64,000 nt of DNA. It comes from a virus. The first letter of the stretch is position 1. Each line of letters starts with the position of its first letter. The notes beneath the pieces were generated by a model. It made no database searches and was not told the origin of the DNA. It saw nothing but the letters and a program-made list of their open reading frames with translations. A program made the translations under genes and the position numbers. The DNA is taken from the IMG/VR virus record IMGVR_UViG_3300009030_000001, positions 1 to 64,000 of that record. The stretch is one strand, 5' to 3'. This document shows, in pieces, positions 41,252-48,840 of this stretch.

Positions 41252-42038
41252 GCCAGACAGTCCGATACACATGCTCTCAGAGCGAACCAAGCCCCGCGAT
41301 ACCCACCGAGAATGAGTGAGCCAATCGTTGCGATACTCAGTCACTCCGAACGAGCCATCCACGTCGACACCCATACCACATGAGCGAACCAACTCCCCCG
41401 AAACCCAGAGACGATGAATGAGCCAGACTCTGCGATACCCACAGACGTCGATCGAACCAGAGACCCAGACACCCAGGCAAGAAGAGTGAGCCATCACGCC
41501 CGATACACACCCGTTGAGAGCGAACCACAGCCCTCGATACCCACGCACAGCGAGTGAACCACGTGAACGAACACCCAAGTGCAACGATTGATCCACACAA
41601 CCGGCGATCGAGCCAAGGATACTGATGTCCAAATCGTTCGAGCGAGTCAAAGAAACAGATACCCACACCATATGAGCGAACCAGCCGACCGGATGCCTAA
41701 AACCACAGAGTGAACCATCCAACATGATACCCACCCCCACGGAGTGAGTCAGGATCGTTGAAACACAAGGACTCGAAACGAACCACATGCCACGATGCCC
41801 AATTCGACAGAGTGAGCCACACCGAGTGACGCCCACTAGGCACGAACGAACCACGATGACCGATGCACAGAAAACAAGAGTGAACCAGGGCCACCGATAC
41901 CCAGATGCGATGAGTGAACCATGAGGGCCGATATCCAAGTCGGGTGAGTGAGCCAATAGCTGAGATACCCAGACGTCGTGAGCGAACCAGTACGAGCGAT
42001 ACCCAAACAGAACAAGTGAACCAAACAGGATAACAACC
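41213..42038 (+). repeat. TIGR-like dual-spacer array 1 (25 units of 34 nt)
   Basis: Units of exactly 34 bases start at 41213 and recur without phase change except unit 12 (41587), which lacks 14 bases. Each unit is box 1 (consensus ANYGARCCA, usually AGTGAGCCA or AGCGAACCA), 7 variable bases, box 2 (CGAYACCCA), and 9 bases that are variable except a nearly constant final G. The spacer segments differ in every unit. The last unit runs into the leader of the gene at 42039. The region has no coding frame of its own. Conserved paired boxes with unique short segments between them match the layout of tandem interspaced guide RNA arrays. Confidence 0.85.
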
Positions 42039-43151
42039 ATGACCGATACGAGTGTGCAGACCGCGTTAGACCTGACCCCCGCTGTTCAGCGGATAACGAA
42101 GGATCTACGCGAAGCCGTGAAGACCTTGAACGTGCAAGAGGCCCGGTACCTGGTCGACTACTACTACCAGATGCAGGAGGATCGGAAGCGGTCGGCGAAT
42201 CAGGAGCGGGCGGTGAAGGACGGCGCTGATACGGAAGGCCCGTCCGGTGCGGTGGCTTGGCTCGCTGCGCAGGGAAGGTGCATGGAAAGCCGGGTCAGGA
42301 CGTTCCTGGACATCTACTCCGGCCACCACCCTCTTGGGATCTGGGCCCGATCGAACGTGGGAATTGGCCCTGTTATCGCAGCCGGATTGCTCGCGCACAT
42401 CGACATGGCGCAGGCGCCGACCGCAGGACACATCTGGTCGTTCGCAGGATTGGATCCACGGGTGAAGTGGACCGGTGCAACCGAGACGGCGAAGGAACTG
42501 GAAGCGTGCCTCGGCGGGCGGCCCGACAAGGTGTCCTACGAGCATCTCGTCATGGCGTGCGAACACTTCCGGCGCAAGCCAGCCACGATTGAACGCTACG
42601 CCAAGCCGCTCAACTGGACGACGTTGGTGAAGGCGCTGAACCGGCGGCCGTGGAACACGCCGCTCAAAACTCTGTGCTGGAAGATCGGGGAGAGCTTCTG
42701 CAAGGTCTCGGGTAATCCAGACGCCTTCTACGGCAAGCTGTACGCCGAGTACAGGGTCGAAGAAGACCGGCGGAATATCGCTGGCGAGTACATACAGCAG
42801 GCGTATGACAAACTCGAACGCTTCAAGATCGGCAAGGACACCGACGCGCACTTGTGGTATGCGGGATGCCTTACTTCTGTCAACGCGAAAGACATTCGAA
42901 AGGCGGAGTCGAGCAAGCGTATGGGAATGGCGAAGAAACTGGCAGGCGATCCCGGAAGCGGACAGCCGATGTTGCCACCGGCCCACTTGTTCGCTCGCGC
43001 CAAGCGCCGTGTTGTCAAATTATTCCTCAGCCACTATCACCACGTCGGCTACATGCTCTCGCACGACGGCGAAGAACCCCCGCGCCCCTGGGCCCTTTGC
43101 CAAGGGGGGCATACCCATTTCATCCCGCCGCCCAACCTAGACAAACTGTAG
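42039..43151 (+). CDS. Tas-like protein (Transposase_20/Nop-like, no nuclease domain)
   Basis: The 370-residue product has a helical N-terminus (1-95). A helix-hairpin-helix-like IS110 C-terminal module follows: VGIGPVIAAGLLAHID (107-122) and HIWSFAGLDPRVKW (131-144). Later come WNTPLKTLCWKIGESF and a basic end ARAKRRVVKLFLSHYHHVGY (319-338). The N-terminal DEDD RuvC-like domain of IS110 transposases is missing, no HNH motif is seen, and there are no insertion-sequence ends. It is flanked on both sides by the 34-nt dual-box arrays. Known Tas proteins are related to Nop and IS110 proteins, so a nuclease-less Tas (TasA-like) that binds the processed guide RNAs is the best reading. Targeting would then block, not cut, DNA. 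Confidence 0.75.
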   Translation: MTDTSVQTALDLTPAVQRITKDLREAVKTLNVQEARYLVDYYYQMQEDRKRSANQERAVKDGADTEGPSGAVAWLAAQGRCMESRVRTFLDIYSGHHPLGIWARSNVGIGPVIAAGLLAHIDMAQAPTAGHIWSFAGLDPRVKWTGATETAKELEACLGGRPDKVSYEHLVMACEHFRRKPATIERYAKPLNWTTLVKALNRRPWNTPLKTLCWKIGESFCKVSGNPDAFYGKLYAEYRVEEDRRNIAGEYIQQAYDKLERFKIGKDTDAHLWYAGCLTSVNAKDIRKAESSKRMGMAKKLAGDPGSGQPMLPPAHLFARAKRRVVKLFLSHYHHVGYMLSHDGEEPPRPWALCQGGHTHFIPPPNLDKL

Positions 43152-43528
43152 TCAGAACCCACGACACCCAGGACATCAGAACGAGTCAGTTCGAATGACA
43201 CACACACGATGAGAACGAGCCATGAAGTAGAATGCACAAAGTTGAGGATCGAGCCAAGATGAGCGATACCCAAACCCTCTGAGTGAGCCAACCCCTCCGA
43301 TACTCATCATCTAGGAGCTAGCCACCGTAGGCGATACCCATAACGCAAGATCGAGCCATGACAGGTAACACCCACAACATTAGATCGAACCACCACTGGT
43401 GATACACACTACCTCAGAGTGAGCCATAGGAGTTGATACCCAACATGATCGAACGAGCCACTTCTTGAGATGCCCAGAGCCTGAGATCGAGCCAGTCGCC
43501 AAGAGACCCATGAGAATCGAGCGAACCA
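43146..43528 (+). repeat. TIGR-like dual-spacer array 2 (11 units plus terminal box)
   Basis: Eleven units of exactly 34 bases start at 43146, overlapping the stop codon of the Tas-like gene, and a terminal box 1 lies at 43520-43528. Boxes are the same as in array 1 but slightly more diverged (ATCGAGCCA and AACGAGCCA are frequent). The 7-base and 9-base segments are unique and the G before box 1 is kept. The first box (CTGTAGTCA) is degenerate because it overlaps coding sequence. Confidence 0.85.
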
Positions 43529-43542
43529 CATAACCACATTTG

Positions 43543-43598
43543 GCACCGGGCAGGAGTTGACTCTCCTTCTTCCCCTTTTCCCGAACCCTGTCCGGTGC
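43543..43598 (+). other. Hairpin with pyrimidine-rich loop after array 2
   Basis: GCACCGGGCAGG (43543-43554) pairs with CCTGTCCGGTGC (43587-43598) over 12 positions including one G-U pair, leaving a 32-base loop rich in C and T. It begins 14 bases after the last array box and ends eight bases before the next start codon. It could mark the 3' end of the array transcript or control the winged-helix gene. Confidence 0.5.
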
Positions 43599-43605
43599 GT
43601 TTACC

Positions 43606-43929
43606 ATGACCAACCGCCCAGACCCATCGAGCACCCACATCCGAATCCACATCCTGTCCATGCTGTCGCCGACTGAACCGAAAGCTGGCGAAGACATCAG
43701 GGCCGAAGTTGCATGGGTGCCTTCCGTCGCGGCCTTCCTGAACATGCTTTCTGGCATGGATGATTGTGACTACGTCGCAACCCACAGAACGCCACGGTCC
43801 AGGGATGGACACGGCACAACCGTAAACGAATACACCATCACAGCGCGCGGTCGCCAAGTTCTAGAGGAGGCTGTCGCCTTCTACGCGGACTTGTCGAAAC
43901 CAAACGCAAAGGAGACTGAGACGAGATGA
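43606..43929 (+). CDS. Winged-helix-like small protein
   Basis: The 107-residue product reads HIRIHILSMLSPTEPKAGED, AFLNMLSGMDDCDYVATHRT and VNEYTITARGRQVLEEAVAF. The helix, helix, then two-strand wing and terminal helix order, with Y-x-I-T-x-x-G-x-x, is that of winged-helix regulators. It lies directly after array 2 and may regulate this locus. Confidence 0.6.
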   Translation: MTNRPDPSSTHIRIHILSMLSPTEPKAGEDIRAEVAWVPSVAAFLNMLSGMDDCDYVATHRTPRSRDGHGTTVNEYTITARGRQVLEEAVAFYADLSKPNAKETETR

Positions 43930-44438
43930 CAGCGACCGAAGATATGAAGACGGAAGAACCGAAGACCGAGAAGCTTGCGAAGATCGATGCGGTGACGTTC
44001 CGAATCGAACTCACGCCAGGGATGGATCCGTGCGACGCTGCGGCGAGCGACGACAACCGCAAGGTGCGACCACACCGTTTGCTCATCACTGCGAGGAATG
44101 GCAAGTGGGAGATCCAAGGTCTAGGTGTTCCAACTACCCGCAAGGGCTTGGACTACAAGGCCGGAGACTCCAGGTTGATTCGGTTCTGCGAGGTAACGGC
44201 GCAACGGCTGGCCGACTCGTGGATAGAAGAGATCCTGTCGCAAACGGAGATGAGATCGTTCGACCTTCCGCCAGCCCCGGTTCCTCTGCTCACGCCCAGC
44301 GAGAGCGACAAGATAGGCGTCCTGGGATCCATGTTCGGCGACGACGTCAGCGCATGGCCAGCGGAAGTTCGTGAGAAGGCGAAGGCCGATGGTCTGCTCC
44401 GCTTCGAGCAGGAAACGTCCGCGCCGAGCCCGGACTGA
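43926..44438 (+). CDS. Hypothetical protein
   Basis: The 170-residue product has a Glu/Lys-rich start (EDMKTEEPKTEKLAKIDAVT) followed by a compact domain with RPHRLLITARNGKWEIQGLG and a C-terminal helical segment. It overlaps the winged-helix gene by four bases and shares its stop base with the next start. Function unknown. Confidence 0.5.
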   Translation: MTATEDMKTEEPKTEKLAKIDAVTFRIELTPGMDPCDAAASDDNRKVRPHRLLITARNGKWEIQGLGVPTTRKGLDYKAGDSRLIRFCEVTAQRLADSWIEEILSQTEMRSFDLPPAPVPLLTPSESDKIGVLGSMFGDDVSAWPAEVREKAKADGLLRFEQETSAPSPD

Positions 44439-45169
44439 TGCTGTTCTTCGACCAACTACTCGTGGAGGACTGGTTCCCGCTGTTCAACATGCGCGACGGC
44501 AAGGAAACCAAGGAACGCGAGATGCCGATGGTGAAGGATGCGGTCGTGTTCGAGATCACGAACTGCGCCGACTACCGGACCGAGCATCCGTGCACGGAGC
44601 CAATCCTGGGGCGCCGCATCGCGGTTCCTGATGACATCGAAGTGGCATGGTTCGAGTTCAAGGAGAAGCTGGCGGTTCCAGACGATGCGGTAGGCGCCGT
44701 TGAGCACGCCATGACGTCGGGCACCTACACCTCGTTCGGTCACGTCGTCAAGTTCATCGACCTAGAAGGCGAAGAGGCTCGGAACGACGAGTTTGTCAAC
44801 CCGTCGCCAGGGTCGAAGTGGTGGATCATCTTCACCGACTTCATGCGCAAGAAGGTGGGTGGCATGGCACGGATCCTCGGCCCGATCTTCAACTGTCAAC
44901 TCGTGGTCGGCCATCACGGCGATGTGCAGCACGTCGACTTGGGTCCGTACTTCAACCGGGCCCGTTGGAACATGCCTCATCCTGACATCTCGCCGAAGCA
45001 GAAGACCGGCGCGAGCAGGATCTGCGAACCGGCGTTGTTTGCGATGCAGATGCTGGATGAATCGGGGTGCGAAGTGTTTGACCCAACACAGACAGGCCCG
45101 TCTCGCACTTACCGGCGCCAACACGGCCGCGACCTGTGCGTATACAACAAGGTGAGTGTACCAACATGA
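44438..45169 (+). CDS. Hypothetical protein
   Basis: The 243-residue product has MLFFDQLLVEDWFPLFNMRD, SKWWIIFTDFMRKKVGGMAR and a Cys/His region (FNCQLVVGHHGDVQHVDLGP). No family recognised. It is coupled to the preceding gene and may act with it. The codon use and composition match its neighbours. Confidence 0.5.
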   Translation: MLFFDQLLVEDWFPLFNMRDGKETKEREMPMVKDAVVFEITNCADYRTEHPCTEPILGRRIAVPDDIEVAWFEFKEKLAVPDDAVGAVEHAMTSGTYTSFGHVVKFIDLEGEEARNDEFVNPSPGSKWWIIFTDFMRKKVGGMARILGPIFNCQLVVGHHGDVQHVDLGPYFNRARWNMPHPDISPKQKTGASRICEPALFAMQMLDESGCEVFDPTQTGPSRTYRRQHGRDLCVYNKVSVPT

Positions 45170-45182
45170 CCAGCGGTAGCCA

Positions 45183-45575
45183 ATGACTGACGAAGACCTA
45201 CAAGTATCCATGGAGGAACATGCCAGGCGCGTGATCCGTCTCGCCCAGGTGTGGAAGTTCCCGATGGACGCCAAGTTCCACATCGGATCGACGGACCTAC
45301 TCGGCGCAGGCAATTACCTGGAGCGTCTGGTCAAGTCGACTGTCCAGCAGACGGCAGGACTGGTCAGGCAGGCACATGCAGCGAAGACGGAGACGGTTGA
45401 GACGATCGCGAAGGAACTGGCGGACAGCGCCTACGAAACCACGACATACGATCACTTCCAGGAGATGATTGTCGATCGGGACATCTTGGCTCGATTGGAT
45501 ACTGCATTGGCTGCGCCCATCCCGTTAGAATCCAAGCCAGAGGGGCCGGACAGTTCGCCGGCCGATGAACCATGA
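45183..45575 (+). CDS. Hypothetical helical protein
   Basis: The 130-residue product is acidic and helical (MTDEDLQVSMEEHARRVIRL; ELADSAYETTTYDHFQEMIV). No motif recognised. The C-terminus overlaps the next start (ATGA). Confidence 0.5.
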   Translation: MTDEDLQVSMEEHARRVIRLAQVWKFPMDAKFHIGSTDLLGAGNYLERLVKSTVQQTAGLVRQAHAAKTETVETIAKELADSAYETTTYDHFQEMIVDRDILARLDTALAAPIPLESKPEGPDSSPADEP

Positions 45576-45988
45576 GACCAACCAGACGAGAGTTCTTGGC
45601 GCTGTTCGGCGGCGCGGTAGCGTCCGTGACGGTCCTTCGTAGGATCACCGACGGCAAGGTTGCCGCGCCGAAGAAGGCTATCCCCGACCCCAATGGAATC
45701 GGGCTACACCACCAAGACGGCACCGAAGTCAACGGTGGGGGCTATTCCCGCGTGTCGCTGCCAAGGGATTGGAAGACCGCGAAGGCCATCACGTTCCCCG
45801 TTGCGGAATCGGACTGGGGCGAGGTCTCGTTCATGTCGATCCCGCACGGCTCCGGCCGCGTCCTGATTCCGATGCTCGGCAGCAACATGGTCGCATGCAC
45901 GAACCAGATCCGCATCGATGGCATCAACCTGCGCCCCGTACCATGGGAGAACGGGCAGGAGCGTGTGCTGTGTGGGAGGCGGGTATGA
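45572..45988 (+). CDS. Tat-signal-like protein with virion-type domain
   Basis: The 138-residue product begins MRPTRREFLALFGGAVASVT, with RREFL in a twin-arginine-like context and a hydrophobic core. The mature part has KAITFPVAESDWGEVSFMSI and GRVLIPMLGS, resembling the WGTITHFAIVD region of the small virion protein at 1265. A phage-encoded exported protein with that domain is unusual. Alternatively the hydrophobic start is part of a soluble domain. Confidence 0.5.
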   Translation: MRPTRREFLALFGGAVASVTVLRRITDGKVAAPKKAIPDPNGIGLHHQDGTEVNGGGYSRVSLPRDWKTAKAITFPVAESDWGEVSFMSIPHGSGRVLIPMLGSNMVACTNQIRIDGINLRPVPWENGQERVLCGRRV

Positions 45989-46272
45989 GCGACGAGCGCG
46001 AAGCGACCGAACTACCACCCGGCAAGTTCCGGATCTACCTAGCTATGGAGTCGTGGGATTACGAAGGCACGACTGTGCACGCGATTTTTGCGACTGCACA
46101 GGAAGCGGCGGAACGATGCTACAAGGCTTGGTGCGATGGCGTGTACGGTGATCTGACGCCGCACTTGGCACCGTCGCCGCACCCGATCGGTGACGACCCG
46201 GCGAGGTACGAGATCAAGCACAGAAGTTGTTCGATCTACGTGAAGACATGGACCGTTGAGCGGGAGTCGTGA
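45985..46272 (+). CDS. Hypothetical protein
   Basis: ATG 45985 overlaps the previous stop (ATGA) and gives 95 residues. The product has KFRIYLAMESWDYEGTTVHA and ATAQEAAERCYKAWCDGVYG, then a strand pair. This looks like a compact alpha/beta domain. No family recognised. Confidence 0.5.
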   Translation: MSDEREATELPPGKFRIYLAMESWDYEGTTVHAIFATAQEAAERCYKAWCDGVYGDLTPHLAPSPHPIGDDPARYEIKHRSCSIYVKTWTVERES

Positions 46273-46276
46273 ACCG

Positions 46277-46477
46277 ATGACCGACGAGCACGAAGCACCG
46301 GAATTTTCAGGCGTCACGTCCGCCACTTACCGCGGATGCGGCTGCAAGGAGATCGAGTTCACGGATGGCCACAAGGTATTCGAACCGTGTCTCGCCTGCG
46401 CTCTATACCAAGCCGGTCATGCCCTCCAACAAGCATCGCTGCGGATCCGAGAGCAGCGGGAACGTGACGCTCTATGA
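46277..46477 (+). CDS. Small cysteine-rich protein
   Basis: ATG 46277 gives 66 residues with GCGCKEIEFTDG and FEPCLACALYQAGHALQQAS. CxC and CxxC pairs suggest zinc binding, and the end is a charged helix. It is one of several small zinc proteins in the genome. Function unknown. Confidence 0.5.
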   Translation: MTDEHEAPEFSGVTSATYRGCGCKEIEFTDGHKVFEPCLACALYQAGHALQQASLRIREQRERDAL

Positions 46478-46483
46478 CGATCC

Positions 46484-46753
46484 ATGGCCGATAAGTCCCC
46501 GTACCGAACCCGATGCGACTACTGCGGCGAGCACGTTGGCTACGACAAGCCGTGGGTGTTGCTGAACCGCTACGGTGTCGGAACTGGCTCGAAACGATGC
46601 CTCTCCGAGATCGTCACCGATGGTGAGTACCTGTGGGAAGTAGACGAAGACACCGGCGACGTCGAAGCTGGCGGCGCCCTACTCTGCTGGCCCCAGTGCC
46701 TCCATTCATGGATCGAGGGGAAGATGATCCAAGTCGACGCCGAAGCGCCCTGA
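46484..46753 (+). CDS. Small zinc-binding protein
   Basis: The 89-residue product has RTRCDYCGEHVGYDKPWVLL and LLCWPQCLHSWIEGK. The CxxC pairs at both ends fit a zinc-finger-like fold, with the HSWIEGK end recalling LIM/FCS-type knuckles. It precedes a leader with three similar hairpins. Function unknown. Confidence 0.5.
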   Translation: MADKSPYRTRCDYCGEHVGYDKPWVLLNRYGVGTGSKRCLSEIVTDGEYLWEVDEDTGDVEAGGALLCWPQCLHSWIEGKMIQVDAEAP

Positions 46754-46781
46754 CTGGACACGGGGCCCGATTCGTTGTAGG
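46754..46781 (+). promoter_or_regulatory. Weak promoter candidate, CTGGAC-N16-TGTAGG
   Basis: The boxes at 46754-46759 and 46776-46781 keep the 16-base spacing of the recurring phage promoter but diverge in sequence. An inverted repeat GGTTCC/GGAAC lies just downstream (46780-46798). Support is mainly the position in front of a 147-base leader. Confidence 0.3.
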
Positions 46782-46806
46782 TTCCCATCGTCTGGAACAA
46801 CCCGAC

Positions 46807-46898
46807 CCGGCTGAGAGGCTGGAAACGAGAACCAAGTGACGAACATGCTGCCCGCCCTGAGAGGGGCGAACAGGACAGCGGACCTGAGAGGGGTCGCT
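46807..46898 (+). promoter_or_regulatory. Three hairpins with identical UGAGAG loops
   Basis: Three stem-loops precede the gene at 46901. The stems CCGGC/GCTGG (46807-46822), CGCCC/GGGCG (46853-46868) and AGC-GACC/GGTC-GCT (46877-46898) each close a loop beginning with TGAGAG. The stems differ in sequence while the loop is kept, so the loop is likely recognised by a protein or ligand. The last hairpin ends two bases before the start codon, which could block ribosomes. Confidence 0.5.
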
Positions 46899-46900
46899 GG

Positions 46901-47137
46901 ATGAGAGAAGACCAAGCACAACGCTACATCGTCGAACTTGACGATGGCGACGGTCTGTGGTTTCCGATTCACTGCATTGGAGACCACCCTCATGGACTGA
47001 CGCAGGAACAGGCCAAGGTCCGCGCCCATGGCTACGCTGAAGGCCAAGCTACTGCGCGCATTGCTCCGGTCATAGGATTCAGGCGAGACAGCGGCGGACG
47101 CACCATCGAACCGATCTCGGGAAACGATGTCGTCTGA
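46901..47137 (+). CDS. Hypothetical small protein
   Basis: The 78-residue product (MREDQAQRYIVELDDGDGLW, then GLTQEQAKVRAHGYAEGQAT) looks like a small alpha/beta domain. Its start codon lies directly after a triple-hairpin leader and its end overlaps the ParB-methyltransferase gene by 11 bases. No family recognised. Confidence 0.5.
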   Translation: MREDQAQRYIVELDDGDGLWFPIHCIGDHPHGLTQEQAKVRAHGYAEGQATARIAPVIGFRRDSGGRTIEPISGNDVV

Positions 47138-48362
47138 CAACACGCACATCGTCGAACAGCTACGGTCGCTGGCGCGGCCCGTGGACGAGTTCACGCTCGA
47201 TCCCACCAACGCCAGGATCCACGACGAAGACAACCTGGAAGTGATCAGGACTTCGTTGAAGAAGTACGGCCAGCGGCAGCCGATCGTCGTCCAGAAGGAC
47301 GGCATGATCGTTCGGGCCGGGAACGCGCGCCTGATCGTCGCCAGGAAGCTGGGGTGGAAGACCATCGCCGCGGTGGTGATCGACGAGCCTGACCTTGCCG
47401 CAACTGCTTACGGCATAATCGATAATCGTAGCAGCGAAATGGCCGAGTGGAGTGACGAGACCCTAGCGAAGCTGCTGGCGTCGATTCAGTCCGAGAATCC
47501 GGAGATGCTAGAAGCCACCGGATTCGACGAATCGGAGTTGGAAGAATTGCTAGCCGAGATCGCAGGCGAACCGGACGTGATCCAAGATGACGTCCCGGAA
47601 CCGCCAGCGGAACCGGTCGCAAAGCTCGGGCAGTTGTGGGCGTTGGGTGATCATCGTCTCTTATGTGGTGACTCGACGAAGACGGATGACGTGGAGCGTC
47701 TGATGGACGGCGAGAAGGCTCGGATGGTATTCACCGACCCGCCGTACGCGCTATTCGGCAACTCGACTGGGGTTGCTGGGATAGTGGACGACAAGATGAC
47801 GCGTCCGTTCTTCTTGGAGGTATTCAGGCAGAGCCGAGCCTTCACCAAGTTGTTCGCCCATATCTACGTCTGCTGTGATTGGCACTCGGCGTTTTCGTTG
47901 CAAGCAATGGCCCGAGAAGCCGGGCTGACGGAAAAGAACCTTTGCATCTGGGACAAGGGGGACGGTGGCATTGGCGCTATGTATCAGCAGTGTTACGAAA
48001 TGGTTTGGTTTTTCGCTAATTCCCCCATAGCCGCCGGGGCGACCGCCAAGAAAGCCGTAGGGGAACGAACAATCAACGGCAAGCCGAACATCTGGCGATT
48101 TCCCCGCGAGTTGGCGGACAGATCGCACAATGCGCAGAAACCGGTGGAGATGGTTGCTGGTGCGGTGAGTAACAGCAGCGACCCAAAGGATATAGTACTG
48201 GATTTGTTCTTAGGCGGTGGAACCACTCTGATTGCCGCCGAACAACTTGATCGCACTTGTTACGCAATGGATCTAGAGCCAAAGTATTGCGACGTCACCA
48301 TTGCCAGATGGGAGAAGCTGACCGGCCAGAAGGCAGAACTCTTGGAGGAATCCCATGCCTAA
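47127..48362 (+). CDS. ParB-like domain fused to DNA methyltransferase
   Basis: The 411-residue product has a ParB/Srx-like N-terminal domain (about 15-100, DPTNARIHDEDNL and VRAGNARLIVARKLGW). A beta-class amino-methyltransferase follows, with motif IV TDPPY at 203-207 and motif I LDLFLGGGTTLIAAE at 358-372. Such fusions are common in phages and methylate adenine or N4-cytosine, protecting phage DNA from restriction or marking it for packaging. The neighbouring small-terminase-like gene fits a packaging link. Confidence 0.85.
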   Translation: MSSDNTHIVEQLRSLARPVDEFTLDPTNARIHDEDNLEVIRTSLKKYGQRQPIVVQKDGMIVRAGNARLIVARKLGWKTIAAVVIDEPDLAATAYGIIDNRSSEMAEWSDETLAKLLASIQSENPEMLEATGFDESELEELLAEIAGEPDVIQDDVPEPPAEPVAKLGQLWALGDHRLLCGDSTKTDDVERLMDGEKARMVFTDPPYALFGNSTGVAGIVDDKMTRPFFLEVFRQSRAFTKLFAHIYVCCDWHSAFSLQAMAREAGLTEKNLCIWDKGDGGIGAMYQQCYEMVWFFANSPIAAGATAKKAVGERTINGKPNIWRFPRELADRSHNAQKPVEMVAGAVSNSSDPKDIVLDLFLGGGTTLIAAEQLDRTCYAMDLEPKYCDVTIARWEKLTGQKAELLEESHA

Positions 48363-48837
48363 CCCACCGCAGGAACGCATGGACGCCTTCCTTCTTCCCG
48401 GCAACGATCCGGAACGGTCTGCGGAGCTACCATGGCATGCGGAACTGGAGCGAGCCGGATTCACCGTGAGGGTCTTCGCTGGCAACCGGACCCGGGACTA
48501 CTCCAAGGATGGATCGGCCGCGTTCATCTGCTGGAAGGCGGAGCAGATCCGAGAACTGGCCAGGATGTTCGACGCCGAGCAGGCACCGAGCAAGCGCGTC
48601 GTGATCGTCGCCCTAGACGCATGCCCCATGATCACGGCCGCAGTGCACATGATTCGAGTCGCAGCAGACCGACGCGACATCCGGTTCATCGCAGTTCACA
48701 CAACCGACCGAGGGTGCGAGTACGATGGAACCCAACTTCCGTCGAACGTCGCAGACGGCAAATTAGTCGGCGACAATCCCGGCTTCGAACCGGTGCAAGC
48801 GATCCGCGAAACGATCTTGCCATTCATCGAACGCTGA
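48355..48837 (+). CDS. Hypothetical protein
   Basis: The 160-residue product overlaps the methyltransferase by eight bases. It has a Rossmann-like pattern (FTVRVFAGNRTRDYSKDGSA, VVIVALDACPMITAAVHMIR) resembling nucleoside 2-deoxyribosyltransferase or toprim-type folds, but no catalytic motif is clear. Function unknown. Confidence 0.5.
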   Translation: MPNPPQERMDAFLLPGNDPERSAELPWHAELERAGFTVRVFAGNRTRDYSKDGSAAFICWKAEQIRELARMFDAEQAPSKRVVIVALDACPMITAAVHMIRVAADRRDIRFIAVHTTDRGCEYDGTQLPSNVADGKLVGDNPGFEPVQAIRETILPFIER

Positions 48838-48840
48838 CCG

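Noticed and set aside
41081-42040. Long minus-strand reading frame (319 codons) across array 1
   Set aside because: It is an artefact of the regular boxes lacking stops on that strand; peptide is a shifted repeat of W/F/H/S residues and has no ribosome site.
42039-43151. IS110-family transposase / insertion sequence
   Set aside because: The C-terminal motif fits, but the N-terminal DEDD catalytic domain is missing, the flanks are dual-box arrays in place of IS ends and a bridge-RNA region, and no target duplication or second copy is seen.
41213-43528. CRISPR array
   Set aside because: Boxes are only 9 nt, alternate between two sequences, and spacers are 7 and 9 nt. No Cas1, Cas2 or effector gene is present.
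46807-46898. TPP riboswitch (CTGAGA thi-box)
   Set aside because: The repeated CTGAGAG resembles the thi-box start, but the second conserved half of the aptamer is absent and three similar hairpins are present.
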